Notes: generated by a model not told the origin, from the letters alone. A DNA stretch of 54,675 nt from an uncultured Clostridium sp. (GCF_947039605.1 NZ_CAMQZG010000024.1:1-54675), one strand, 5' to 3'. Counted from the first letter of the stretch, positions 36,271 to 44,842 are shown. Numbers and translations: made by a program.

Positions 36271-37785
36271 TTATTTTAATTCATCTTTTATAAAATGATG
36301 CTTAGATTTTTGGAATAATATAAGTGCTATTATAGCAAATATAATTGGTCCTGCTATCATCCATAATGTTGATTCCCAATCTCCACTTTGAATTACAGGT
36401 TCAATTACTGTCATTATGTTACCAAGTCCTACAACTATGATAACTGATAAAACTCCAACTAAAGCCATTCCTTTTGATTTATATAATTCAAAAGGTTTTT
36501 CAATAGATTTATTCTTTTTAAATTTATAGAACGCTCCTGCTATAAACATATTTGGAATAGTCATTGCAACGTTAGTCATAAGAACTAACTTTGAGAAGAA
36601 CTCTGAAGCATTTTCGCCTCCAAATGATGTTAAGAAAATCATAACTGCAACTATAGCACATTGAACTGCCATAGCTCCAATAGGCATTCCAGCTTTATTT
36701 TCTTTTGTGATCCATTTTGGCCACATTTCTTTTGGTGTTCCTTCAATTAATTGTTTTACTGGTGAGTAAGTTAATGTGAAGAAAGCTCCTGTTAAAGCTA
36801 TAAACATTGAAAGTCCTACAAATCTAGCAACCCATATTCCAATTGTAGCCGCTGTAGCAGCTGTTGTTCCAAGGGCTAAGCCTAATTGAACTCCAAAGTT
36901 TTTCATTAAAACATATGCAACGTTTGCCATATTAACTGAACCACCAGATAAAGCTGAGTCCCAGTTTGTAAACATACCACAAACAAATATTCCAATTGCA
37001 TAAGCAACCGCAATTATTATAGCTGCAAGAGTTATTGCTTTAGGGAAAGTTTTTGTAGGGTTTTCAGACTCATCAACAAGTCCTCCAACAACTTCTATTC
37101 CACCAAAAGCAAATATTGCAAATACTGCAAATGACATCATAGCAAGTGGACTTCCATAAGCAGGGTTTGGTCCTACTAAGAATTCTTTAGCAGATGTTAT
37201 AGGCTGTGCAAATTGACCCTTATTAAGTATAAATATTAAAATTGCTCCACCAATTAAAACTACATTTAAAAGTGCAACTACTGTCCCTGCTATCCCTGTA
37301 ATTTTTTTAATTTTATCAAGTCCTCTTGATCCAACTATTGTTACAAGAATAATCCAACAAACTCCAAGTAAACCTATAGTTTGAGTTGAACCAAGTCCAA
37401 ATAAACTCCAAGTAGATGTTGTATCTGAACCAAATATTGCATTTGAAAGTGGAATCCAAATACTTGATGAAGTACTAACCATCCAAATTACATATGATGC
37501 AAACCACATGAATGTACCAACAAAAGCATATCTTGGCCCTACTGATTTAGCCATCCATGAGTATATTCCACCTTTTTCATCCTTAAACGCTGCTCCATAT
37601 TCAGAAACCATAAATGCATATGGTATTACAAACGCTATTGCCCCTAATAAATACCAGGGTATTGCTGCATACCCCATTAAATAAAAGGCTCTAGGCATAT
37701 TAGCAAATCCAAATACTGATGTAAATATCATTAGAACTAACGGTATTAAGGTTAACTTCTTCTTCTTCTTACTATTATTGCTCAT
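36271..37785 (-). CDS. yjeM: APC-family amino-acid permease (YjeM/glutamate-GABA antiporter group)
   Basis: A 504-aa transporter with 12-13 membrane segments. Marks of the glutamate:GABA antiporter branch include FTSVFGFANMPRAFYLMGYAA, YGAAFKDEKGGIYSWM and FAIFAFGGIEVVGGLVDE. The Lys-rich N-terminus is cytoplasmic. It imports or exchanges amino acids; the exact pair cannot be told. No decarboxylase gene is adjacent, so an acid-resistance exchange role is not supported by context. A possible leftward -10 TATAAT lies at 37819-37824. The symbol is by family resemblance. Confidence 0.8.
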   Translation of the reverse strand: MSNNSKKKKKLTLIPLVLMIFTSVFGFANMPRAFYLMGYAAIPWYLLGAIAFVIPYAFMVSEYGAAFKDEKGGIYSWMAKSVGPRYAFVGTFMWFASYVIWMVSTSSSIWIPLSNAIFGSDTTSTWSLFGLGSTQTIGLLGVCWIILVTIVGSRGLDKIKKITGIAGTVVALLNVVLIGGAILIFILNKGQFAQPITSAKEFLVGPNPAYGSPLAMMSFAVFAIFAFGGIEVVGGLVDESENPTKTFPKAITLAAIIIAVAYAIGIFVCGMFTNWDSALSGGSVNMANVAYVLMKNFGVQLGLALGTTAATAATIGIWVARFVGLSMFIALTGAFFTLTYSPVKQLIEGTPKEMWPKWITKENKAGMPIGAMAVQCAIVAVMIFLTSFGGENASEFFSKLVLMTNVAMTIPNMFIAGAFYKFKKNKSIEKPFELYKSKGMALVGVLSVIIVVGLGNIMTVIEPVIQSGDWESTLWMIAGPIIFAIIALILFQKSKHHFIKDELK

Positions 37786-38231
37786 TCTTTTCCCACCTTT
37801 TTATTATTACTATCTTTAATTATACTTTAATATATTAATGTGTAAAATTCAACTTAAAACGACATTATTATTAAAATTTAAATATTTAAATTATTTTATC
37901 AATATATTTTCTTATTTTTTATTAATTATTGTATATTAAAAACCTTTTCTTAAAAATAATCATTTTATTTTATTTTTAACAATCTTTTAAAAATATCAAT
38001 TATTTCACCATTTTTATACTCTACTTGCAATTTTTCTTGCAAATTTCATTATTTTTAATATTTATACTATTTTAATATTAAATTTGTCATTTTTTATTAA
38101 AGATTTTTGCTAAATTAAATTAAAAATTTATTATAATTATTTTGAATTATTGTTATAAAACATTTTTTATGTATAATTATAATAAATGAAGATATTTTCC
38201 ATATCTTTTTTTCAAATTTAGGAGGCCTTTA
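37786..38231. other. AT-rich divergent intergenic region
   Basis: 446 bases of very AT-rich sequence between the permease and the AI-2E-type transporter. TATAAT boxes occur for both directions (37819-37824 leftward, 38172-38177 rightward) with weak -35 boxes. I see no coding frame, riboswitch or strong hairpin. Confidence 0.6.
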
Positions 38232-39380
38232 ATGAAACTTTTTAACAATGATAATTCAAAGTATTTCAAAATCTTTGCAGTTGTAATTCTTTCTTACGTA
38301 GTTATAAAACTTATAGATAACTATGCTAGTTTATTTAATGGGATTAACACTATTTACAACTTACTTTTCCCATTTGTAGTAGCCTTTGTCATAGCTTACA
38401 TACTTAATCCTGTTGTTAAACTTTTTAACAAAAAATTTAAACTCTCACATGGATTAAGCATTGCTCTTACTTATATCTTATTTGTAGGAATACTAGCTAT
38501 AGGAGCTTTCTTCTTATTCCCTAAGCTTTATATAAGTATAATAGACCTTGTAGATGCTATACCAACATTGACAACGGAATTCCAAGACAAGCTTACAGTC
38601 ATATTATCTAATGTAGAAAATCAAGCTCACTTATCTCAGCTTAACGCGTTTGATTTTGATGTAAATACAATAATCGAGAAATTCTCAACTGTCTTTACTT
38701 CTATGTTTAATGGAATCTTAAATACAGCAATTTTATTAACAACTTCTATTGTTAATATAGTTTTTGGATTTTTGATATCAATCTATGTATTGACTGATAA
38801 AGATAATTTCTTGGCTTTTGGTAAAAGAATCACACTTACTACTCTTGGTAAAAAAAATGGTACAAGAACTATAACTTTTATTAGTATACTTAATAAAAAA
38901 GTTGGTACTTATATTTCAATAAAAGCATTTGATTCACTTATAATTGGAGTTATCGCTTTTATTGGTTTATACATCATGAATTCAAAGTATTTACTACTAC
39001 TTGCTGTAATAGTTGGTATTACAAATATGATTCCATACTTTGGACCATTTATAGGAATGATAGTTGCATTCTTTGTAAATCTTTTTGCAGCTGATTTTAA
39101 ACTTGGTTTAATGTCACTTATCTTCCTATTTATCTTGCAACAGTTTGATGCTTGGTATCTTGATCCAAAATTAATTGGTAATAAGGTAGGTCTTAGTCCT
39201 TATCTTGTAATTCTTGCCGTCACTATAGGTGCTTTTGTCTATGGACCTATTGGTATGATACTTGCAAGTCCTGTAGCCTCAGTGATTAAAATTTATACAA
39301 CTAAACTTCTTGATAGATATGACTATCGTAGAACTGGTCATAAAAAAGAAGAAATTGAAGTTGAAGAAATTGAAGTTTAA
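38232..39380 (+). CDS. AI-2E family transporter (PerM/YtvI type)
   Basis: A 382-aa membrane protein with about 8 segments and a central soluble part at roughly residues 75-150. Family marks are FAYILNPVV-like (VIAYILNPVVKLF), KKVGTYISIKAFDSLIIGVIAFIG and MIPYFGPFIGMI, then LDPKLIGNKVGLSPYLVILAV. Members export autoinducer-2, act as Na+/H+ antiporters or transport other solutes; the present substrate is unknown. The acidic C-terminal tail ends with a repeated EEIEVEEIEV. AGGAGG precedes the start. A strong terminator follows the stop. Confidence 0.88.
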   Translation: MKLFNNDNSKYFKIFAVVILSYVVIKLIDNYASLFNGINTIYNLLFPFVVAFVIAYILNPVVKLFNKKFKLSHGLSIALTYILFVGILAIGAFFLFPKLYISIIDLVDAIPTLTTEFQDKLTVILSNVENQAHLSQLNAFDFDVNTIIEKFSTVFTSMFNGILNTAILLTTSIVNIVFGFLISIYVLTDKDNFLAFGKRITLTTLGKKNGTRTITFISILNKKVGTYISIKAFDSLIIGVIAFIGLYIMNSKYLLLLAVIVGITNMIPYFGPFIGMIVAFFVNLFAADFKLGLMSLIFLFILQQFDAWYLDPKLIGNKVGLSPYLVILAVTIGAFVYGPIGMILASPVASVIKIYTTKLLDRYDYRRTGHKKEEIEVEEIEV

Positions 39381-39388
39381 CTTTTTTC

Positions 39389-39428
39389 AAAAAAGAACTC
39401 AAGCTAAAAAATAGCTTGAGTTCTTTTT
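39389..39428 (+). terminator. Terminator after the AI-2E-type transporter
   Basis: 16-bp perfect stem AAAAGAACTCAAGCTA / TAGCTTGAGTTCTTTT with a 5-base loop and a T run. Confidence 0.95.
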
Positions 39429-39581
39429 ATATCAACATATGACTCTTTTGCAAGTGATACAAATGCACTTATTATAAGTAGTATAAGTATTATTTACAAC
39501 AACTTCCCTTTGTATAAAAGGAATCATTGCATAACCACCACCAAAGCCAAACATTCCTATTTTTAAAAAAGAAAAAAACAT
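39404..39581 (-). pseudogene. Remnant of a chromate transporter (ChrA family) gene
   Basis: Read leftward from 39581, one frame gives FLKIGMFGFGGGYAMIPFIQ and REVV, the conserved N-terminal motif of chromate transporters. After REVV that frame loses similarity. A second frame then gives a hydrophobic segment with LLIISAFVSLAKESY, which resembles a C-terminal membrane helix, and stops at 39404-39406. I read this as a gene with most of its middle deleted and a frameshift, overlapping the terminator of the neighbour. Only the first part is strongly matched. Confidence 0.65.
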
Positions 39582-39712
39582 TTGAACATATTGTTAAAAT
39601 TTAAAATATACTTTAAATTTTAATTTCTTTTTCTAAAGTATTTTGTATACTTTTTTCCTTCTAGCAAATACTAAAAATGCAACTAAACTATTTTGCTTAG
39701 GAGGGAATCTTT

Positions 39713-39808
39713 ATGGAAAATAATAATTTAGAACAATCTGGAACCATTTGGGGTATTTTCATAGTAATGGCTCTTAGTCTTATTGGCCTTTTAGTACCTG
39801 TATTTTAA
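39713..39808 (+). CDS. 31-aa single-span membrane peptide
   Basis: An ATG at 39713 preceded by AGGAGGG (spacing about 8) opens a 31-codon frame ending TAA. Residues 1-11 are polar (MENNNLEQSGT), and 12-31 form one hydrophobic helix (IWGIFIVMALSLIGLLVPVF). A bidirectional terminator follows 40 bases on. Small proteins with this layout often bind larger membrane complexes. I do not recognise a family. Nearby membrane proteins are the AI-2E-type transporter upstream and the MotA/MotB-like pair on the other strand. Confidence 0.6.
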   Translation: MENNNLEQSGTIWGIFIVMALSLIGLLVPVF

Positions 39809-39848
39809 ATAATTAGTTTTCTTTTATCTTTAATTTTCAAACACAACA

Positions 39849-39890
39849 GAAAAAGCAACCCAATTAATTTATTTGTTGGATTGCTTTTTT
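39849..39890. terminator. Bidirectional terminator between the small peptide and the OmpA/MotB-like gene
   Basis: AAAAAGCAA-CCCAA and TTGG-A-TTGCTTTTT arms with T runs on both strands. Confidence 0.75.
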
Positions 39891-39901
39891 TGTTATTCTT
39901 T

Positions 39902-40609
39902 TTATTTCTCCGCCTCTTCCTTATGTCTTTCTTTTATTGCATCTTCTAAATCTGAATTGCTAAATATCATTTTTATCTCTATTTTTCTATCAACTGTGTG
40001 TTCATTTTTATTATAATTTTCTGTACTTTTATTTCTTTCCTCTGGAGTCGTATTAGTTTCAAACTCTGACATACCTGCTGCTTTAAACTTAGGTCCATAT
40101 TTATTCTCAAGTCCACTATTCATAGGCATTATTTCATTTAAAAAACTTATAGCCCTCATTGTTGATAATTCTCTATTATCAAAAGTTGTACCTGCATAAT
40201 CTGTATGGCCTATTATCTCTATATAATCTATTTCATTATTTATCTCTTCTACATCTAAAAGACTTTCAAATATTTGACCAAATATATTAGCAACTCTCTT
40301 TCCTTCACCTTTAAGCTTTGCTGAATCTGTATCAAAAAATGTTTCTGTTTTTATATCTATTTTACCTTCATCTCTATTAAAACTTATCATACTAGGGTCA
40401 ACATTACTTTCTTTAAGTTCCATTTCAATCCTATCATATAATTTTTCTCTTTTAGTTGATATATCATCTACATATACAGTTAAAAAACCCATAGCAAGTA
40501 TCATTATAAAGAAAAAAACTAAGGCTGTTATAGACATAATATCCACAAAAGATGGCCAGTATGATGGGCTTTCTTCTATTTCCTTATAATTTTTTCTTCT
40601 TAGCTTCAT
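39902..40609 (-). CDS. MotB/ZorB-like OmpA-domain stator protein
   Basis: A 235-aa protein with one membrane segment at about 22-45. The start of that segment, PSFVDIMS, places Asp23 at the proton/ion-binding Asp of MotB and ZorB. The C-terminal half is an OmpA-like peptidoglycan-binding domain: FFDTDSAKLKGEG, IEIIGHTDYAG, NRELSTMRA and DRKIEI. The start overlaps the stop of the MotA-like gene by four bases (ATGA), as expected for a fixed-ratio complex. It is not a flagellar MotB, since no motility gene is near and the length is shorter. Zorya-type or other non-flagellar stator are the alternatives. Confidence 0.82.
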   Translation of the reverse strand: MKLRRKNYKEIEESPSYWPSFVDIMSITALVFFFIMILAMGFLTVYVDDISTKREKLYDRIEMELKESNVDPSMISFNRDEGKIDIKTETFFDTDSAKLKGEGKRVANIFGQIFESLLDVEEINNEIDYIEIIGHTDYAGTTFDNRELSTMRAISFLNEIMPMNSGLENKYGPKFKAAGMSEFETNTTPEERNKSTENYNKNEHTVDRKIEIKMIFSNSDLEDAIKERHKEEAEK

Positions 40610-42213
40610 TCTCTTTTACTCCTATAATTGTTAGTTTCCTTTCTTTTTCTATTAGTACTATTAATTATTTCTCTTGAAGAATCTATAACATTCATTGTTT
40701 CATCAAGAGTCCTACTTGCACCAATAATATCGCTTCGTATAGTTCCCATATTATTATCTATATGTTTAGTTATCTTAATCCCCACATCATCTAAATACTC
40801 TTTTAAAGCATGAGAAAATCTCTCTGCAAGGAATATTGGTATATGCTCTGAACTCTTTGAGAATGTTCTAAGACTATCATCTAATGATTTAGTCTGTTTA
40901 TTAAGAACAACAGTCTGATATGCTACTTCTTTATTACTTACATCATTATTCTTTTTAACTTCTGCTATTAAATCTTTTATATTATTTTGGTTAATTACAA
41001 GATTATCTGTTTCTTCTTTAATCGTAGCTGCAACCTCTAGGGAACTCTCTGCATTTGTTAGAACTGCATTACTTATTCTTATTATGCTATCATCAATACC
41101 ATCTTGCATTTTCCCCATTGAATTTTCAAATTTAACTGATATCCCTGTAAAACATTGCCCTAGATTTGCTGATAAATTATCTAATGATACATCCATAGAC
41201 CTGCTCATAGCTTCAAATGATGTATCTATATTATTTGTTAAATCTACCATAGCTCTATCTAAGTTTTCTGCTGAATATACAAAATCTCTAAATCCTTTTT
41301 CAACACTTCCACTTAAATTCTCTGATGTAATTACAAAACTTGATACCGATTCATTAAATGATTCAACCGGTGCCTCAAAACTATGCACAGTATGAGAGAA
41401 TGTTTCAACAAGCCCTTTGAACTCTTTTGTATACTCTGTAAGCCCATTTGCTGACTCTGTTAGATCAATAGAACTTGCATTAATTTTACTAACTAATTCC
41501 TCAACTCCATTTTTAAATAAATTAGTCATTTCCTCTGTTAAAGTTAGCATTGTAAGTTTAACTGTTTTGCTAAACTCTTCAAATATTGTATTAAATGTTT
41601 TTGCATGATTTGCAAATATCTCATTATCTAAAAAGTCTTCCATTTCATTATAAAATTTACTTTTAGAATGTTTTACTGATTGAGTCATAAAATTTAAAAC
41701 CATTGATGTAAGAACCCCAAATATACTTGTCCAAAAGGCTGTTGCCATACTAGCTATTGGTGCTTGAAGCTTCTGTGTAAAAACATTTATACTTTCAATT
41801 CCTGTTAAAGCTTCTTTTGTTTCAAAAATTGCAAGAGTTAGACCAAGGAATGTACCAAGAAGCCCAAGGGCTATTAATATTGATGGAATAAGCTTTGCAG
41901 TATCCTCAAATTTTGTAAATTTATCATCAAGATTTTTTTCTATAATTACCTGTGTATTTATGTTGTCAGTTCCACACTCTGTACTCTTTTTAAATCTATT
42001 AAATATCTTATTAAGTTCTGGAATCTGAAAGTAAACCTCACCCTCTCTATTTATTCCCGCTAAAATATCCTTATTCAAATCATCATAATATCTTTTTATC
42101 GTAATATTTAATACAATTCCTATTATAAAAGTTATGATAATTATTCCTATAACAAGCCATCCAAGTAAATTTTGTGCTGTTATAGAACTTATTGTTTTTG
42201 ACAAAACATCCAT
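40606..42213 (-). CDS. MotA/TolQ/ExbB-like (ZorA-type) motor protein with long helical tail
   Basis: A 535-aa protein. Membrane segments lie at about 17-38, 108-130 and 153-177. The last two carry the MotA/ExbB/TolQ motif: GLLGTFLGLTLAIF and ATAFWTSIFGVLTSMV. Residues 200-535 are polar and almost wholly helical, with regular heptad-like spacing, and should form a long cytoplasmic stalk. That layout is the one of ZorA, in contrast to flagellar MotA or ExbB, which lack the tail. AGGAGG precedes the ATG. It forms a two-gene unit with the OmpA/MotB-like partner. The upstream rhodanese gene is separated by a terminator. Confidence 0.82.
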   Translation of the reverse strand: MDVLSKTISSITAQNLLGWLVIGIIIITFIIGIVLNITIKRYYDDLNKDILAGINREGEVYFQIPELNKIFNRFKKSTECGTDNINTQVIIEKNLDDKFTKFEDTAKLIPSILIALGLLGTFLGLTLAIFETKEALTGIESINVFTQKLQAPIASMATAFWTSIFGVLTSMVLNFMTQSVKHSKSKFYNEMEDFLDNEIFANHAKTFNTIFEEFSKTVKLTMLTLTEEMTNLFKNGVEELVSKINASSIDLTESANGLTEYTKEFKGLVETFSHTVHSFEAPVESFNESVSSFVITSENLSGSVEKGFRDFVYSAENLDRAMVDLTNNIDTSFEAMSRSMDVSLDNLSANLGQCFTGISVKFENSMGKMQDGIDDSIIRISNAVLTNAESSLEVAATIKEETDNLVINQNNIKDLIAEVKKNNDVSNKEVAYQTVVLNKQTKSLDDSLRTFSKSSEHIPIFLAERFSHALKEYLDDVGIKITKHIDNNMGTIRSDIIGASRTLDETMNVIDSSREIINSTNRKRKETNNYRSKRE

Positions 42214-42353
42214 TTTACCCTCCTATTTTAATAAATTACTACTATATATTTATATGTTAGAAAAGTTATGTAATATGCAATAAGTCATTACTTAATATTT
42301 TTTTAATATGCAAAATCTCTATCTATTTTCTTAAAATAACTCTTGCAACTAAA

Positions 42354-42392
42354 AAAACTATCCTAGTAGATTTTTTCTACTAGGATAGTTTT
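42354..42392. terminator. Terminator between the rhodanese and MotA/ZorA-like genes
   Basis: Perfect 17-bp stem AAAACTATCCTAGTAGA and its complement with a 5-base loop and U run, directly after the rhodanese stop. Confidence 0.95.
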
Positions 42393-42397
42393 TTTAA

Positions 42398-43603
42398 CTA
42401 ATTATTTTCATTTTTTTGATTTGTGCTACTTGTATTTGTACTGCTTGTATCTGTTATAGGATTTTTAATATTATTATTTTGAGATAAGCTATTATCATTG
42501 CTATCTTTATTAGCTTCCTTATCTTTAGCTTTCTCTTTTTTTAATATTTGTGTTGTTATCTGCACAACTTGTTTTAAACTAGCATTATAGCTTTCTATAT
42601 TATTATAATCTGCCATATTAAGCATTAATGTTAGGAATGCTAAATTCCCCTTATCAGTATTATAGAATAATACTATATCTTTTTGGTCAATGCCCTTTGA
42701 ACTAAATAAATCTTGTAATTGACTTACAGGTTTTATAGTTCCATTAGGATTTAACATATCACTTAGCTTTATTTGTATAACACCCTTTACTGGCGGATCA
42801 ATTTTTGTATCTTGCTCATTTGTTTTAAGTTGAACATTTTCTGAATCTGAATTTGTTTTATTACTTACATCAGTTGTATCATTGACTTTATTTTCCTGAG
42901 CTTGTACATTAATTTCACTACCCTTTACATCATTTACAAGTTCTAATATTTTTATCTTAGAAATATTTTTTTGTATATCTTCTTTCTTAATCACTTTAAG
43001 AGGTACAAAAGAATCTATTATCATATTGCTCTTTTCAATACTCGGAATTTCTGTTGTAGTTTTAAAACCTTGCGATTCCCAGTTTTTATAACCACCATTA
43101 AGCATCTTTGATTGAATACCAACCATTCTAAACATCCAAGAAAGTTTACCAAGCTCGCCTAAATCATCTCCATTTGAATCACCATAAATTACAACTGTTG
43201 AATTTTCTGTTACACCAAGACTATCTAACTCTTTTGTTAAAGTATCTTTATTTATAAAATTAGTCCAGTTTGTTGTATAGTTTGAACCCTTGGCTTCCTG
43301 ATTATTTTTTTTAGTTGAATTTTTATCAATAAATTGATTCCATGAAACATCTATTGCCCCTAGGATATGTCCTTGATTATATTCTTTTTCACTTCTTATA
43401 TCTAGTATTACTAATCCCTTTGCACCTAGTGCATTTTCTAAAGATTGAATCCCCATTAAATATTCATTATTTATACTATTACTATCTGAAACTATTTTCT
43501 TTGCTTCAACAACGACCTGCTCTCTTGTAGAGCCAAAAAATGTTGCAAAAAAAACAATTATAGCAACTATTGCAACCACAGCCTTCTGAATTTTATTATT
43601 CAT
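42398..43603 (-). CDS. Membrane-anchored tandem rhodanese-like protein without any cysteine
   Basis: A 401-aa protein with a hydrophobic N-terminal anchor (about 8-24). The first rhodanese domain (about 55-182) has LDIRSEKEYNQGHILGAIDV, and its loop reads VVIYGDSNG. A second domain (about 200-345) has IVLFYNTDKGN where a catalytic sulfurtransferase has a Cys. The whole protein contains no cysteine, so it cannot be a classic thiosulfate or mercaptopyruvate sulfurtransferase. Between and after the domains are low-complexity Asn/Asp/Ser/Thr linkers; the C-terminus is a disordered tail. It probably binds a ligand or partner outside the cell. A long structured leader precedes it. Its ribosome binding site (GCAGG) is weak. 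Confidence 0.78.
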   Translation of the reverse strand: MNNKIQKAVVAIVAIIVFFATFFGSTREQVVVEAKKIVSDSNSINNEYLMGIQSLENALGAKGLVILDIRSEKEYNQGHILGAIDVSWNQFIDKNSTKKNNQEAKGSNYTTNWTNFINKDTLTKELDSLGVTENSTVVIYGDSNGDDLGELGKLSWMFRMVGIQSKMLNGGYKNWESQGFKTTTEIPSIEKSNMIIDSFVPLKVIKKEDIQKNISKIKILELVNDVKGSEINVQAQENKVNDTTDVSNKTNSDSENVQLKTNEQDTKIDPPVKGVIQIKLSDMLNPNGTIKPVSQLQDLFSSKGIDQKDIVLFYNTDKGNLAFLTLMLNMADYNNIESYNASLKQVVQITTQILKKEKAKDKEANKDSNDNSLSQNNNIKNPITDTSSTNTSSTNQKNENN

Positions 43604-43943
43604 GCTAACCTGCTACTTAAAATATAGACAAAAATGTCCATATCAAGAATTTCACTGCGTCTTTGTCCCTTGTTTCGCATACACTACTCCAATTTGATAT
43701 AGAACTATGTGAACAACTAAGTGATTCACATAAAACCAAAGCTTTTTGTTCTCTACTTTTCCACAGTCTTTAGATCCCGACTAGCCATCGGTACTTAAGT
43801 AGCTTTCCCCTTTCTTTATTTTTTTATTCTTTTAGCTAGTTCTATTGCACACTTTCTTGATTCGAAAGTATGTTTAGATACTTTTATATCTATAAATTTG
43901 CTAACTATTTATATTCCCTGTTATATTCCCTGAAAATTCTCTC
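43604..43943 (-). ncRNA. Candidate structured leader RNA (riboswitch-like) upstream of the rhodanese gene
   Basis: A ~340-base leader follows a good promoter. In the minus-strand RNA I can pair CATACTTTC with GAAAGTGTG, CTACTT with AAGTAG, CCGA with TCGG around TGGCTAG, TATGTGAA with TTCACATA around an 11-base loop, ATATCAA with TTGATAT enclosing TGCG/CGCA, and ATGGACA with TGTCTAT just before the start codon. GC content is higher than in the flanks at 43650-43810. I could not match it to the L-box, c-di-GMP-I/II, c-di-AMP, SAM, TPP, cobalamin, T-box, Mg2+ or Mn2+ signatures. A 12-base tandem duplication lies at 43909-43932. Confidence 0.5.
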
Positions 43944-43949
43944 TAAGAA

Positions 43950-43978
43950 ATTTTATCACCTTAAAGTGTCTAATTCAA
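43950..43978 (-). promoter_or_regulatory. Promoter of the rhodanese leader
   Basis: TTGAAT, a 17-base spacer and TAAAAT with an upstream TGA extended element, on the minus strand, giving a start near 43943. Confidence 0.65.
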
Positions 43979-44013
43979 AACAAAATATCTTGAAAACAAT
44001 AATAACACAGCAT

Positions 44014-44069
44014 TTTAATTGATATACTATCAGTAGAAGGCCTACTTAATAGATAGTATATCAATTAAA
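44014..44069. repeat. Long inverted repeat (18-bp perfect arms)
   Basis: Arms TTTAATTGATATACTATC (44014-44031) and GATAGTATATCAATTAAA (44052-44069) are perfect complements, and inside them AGTAG pairs with CTACT around AAGGC. No U run follows on either strand, so it is not a plain intrinsic terminator. It lies between the amidase stop and the rhodanese promoter. Confidence 0.8.
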
Positions 44070-44170
44070 TAGCCTTTCTTTTATCATTAGCCAAAATTTA
44101 TAGCCTTTTTTTTATCAAACATTATTTATTTTAAATTTACTCTAATTAAAACTCTTGAGATTTCTTTATT

Positions 44171-44842
44171 TTATTTTATATTCATTTCTTTTCCCATTAA
44201 TAAATCCAAGTTATTTTTTATTTGAGATACCTTTAACTTCTCTCCTGGGCAAAGTGTTTTTCCATTATCTCTATGTCCCTCAAGTGTTGATATATCATAC
44301 TTTAAAAATAAATATCTTAATAATTCCAATAAGCTTCCATTCTGCTTACTTGTTGGTTCTCCATTCTCAAAATTCCCTTCAAGACAAATACCTAATGTAT
44401 TAATATTATTTTTTTTCACATGAGCCCCAATAATATTCTCTTCTCTACCTTGATATATTTTCCCATCTTTTCCTATAAAATAATGGTATCCTATACCAGC
44501 CCACTCATTTTCCGCATGTTTATTATGAATATCCTCTATAGTCATATTCTCTATAGCTGAATGATGTAATATTACTCTATTAGGCTTATTCCCTTTTTCT
44601 AATTCTCCATCCCACTTAAAATCTGTTTTAATTATATTTAATGAGTTATATATTGTTTTTAATTCTTCCAAACTTATATCAATATTATATGAATTTTTAA
44701 TCTTTGCTACCTTATCACTAACTTTTTTTCCACTTATTCTTCCCATACTTATAATACTAAAAAAGCCTGTAACTAAAATACCTAAGCATAAAATCCTTCT
44801 AACTAAATACTTTGTTTCTATTTTTTTTTTAACTTTTCTCAA
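44171..44842 (-). CDS. Membrane-anchored N-acetylmuramoyl-L-alanine amidase (PGRP/amidase_2)
   Basis: A 223-aa protein with a basic tail, one membrane segment (about 15-33), a 50-residue stalk and a zinc amidase domain. Marks are RVILHHSA (zinc His near 93), GIGYHYFIGKDGKIYQGRE and EGHRDNGKTLCPG, which give the second His and the Cys ligand. It cuts the bond between muramic acid and the stem peptide of peptidoglycan outside the cell. It follows the MBL-fold gene by 17 bases and is probably co-transcribed. The zinc site looks complete. Confidence 0.92.
   Translation of the reverse strand: MRKVKKKIETKYLVRRILCLGILVTGFFSIISMGRISGKKVSDKVAKIKNSYNIDISLEELKTIYNSLNIIKTDFKWDGELEKGNKPNRVILHHSAIENMTIEDIHNKHAENEWAGIGYHYFIGKDGKIYQGREENIIGAHVKKNNINTLGICLEGNFENGEPTSKQNGSLLELLRYLFLKYDISTLEGHRDNGKTLCPGEKLKVSQIKNNLDLLMGKEMNIK

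Noticed and set aside
40606-42213. Flagellar MotA or chemoreceptor
   Set aside because: The tail is much too long for MotA and lacks the receptor signalling hairpin motif; no motility genes lie nearby.
39902-43603. Complete Zorya system including the rhodanese as a third gene
   Set aside because: A strong terminator and a separate promoter split the rhodanese from the stator pair, and no ZorC/D/E-like protein is present.
43740-43810. Possible c-di-GMP-I riboswitch from GTACCGATGG and AAAGCTAC
   Set aside because: The order and the conserved GCAAA/GACGC elements of the aptamer are missing; only short pieces agree.
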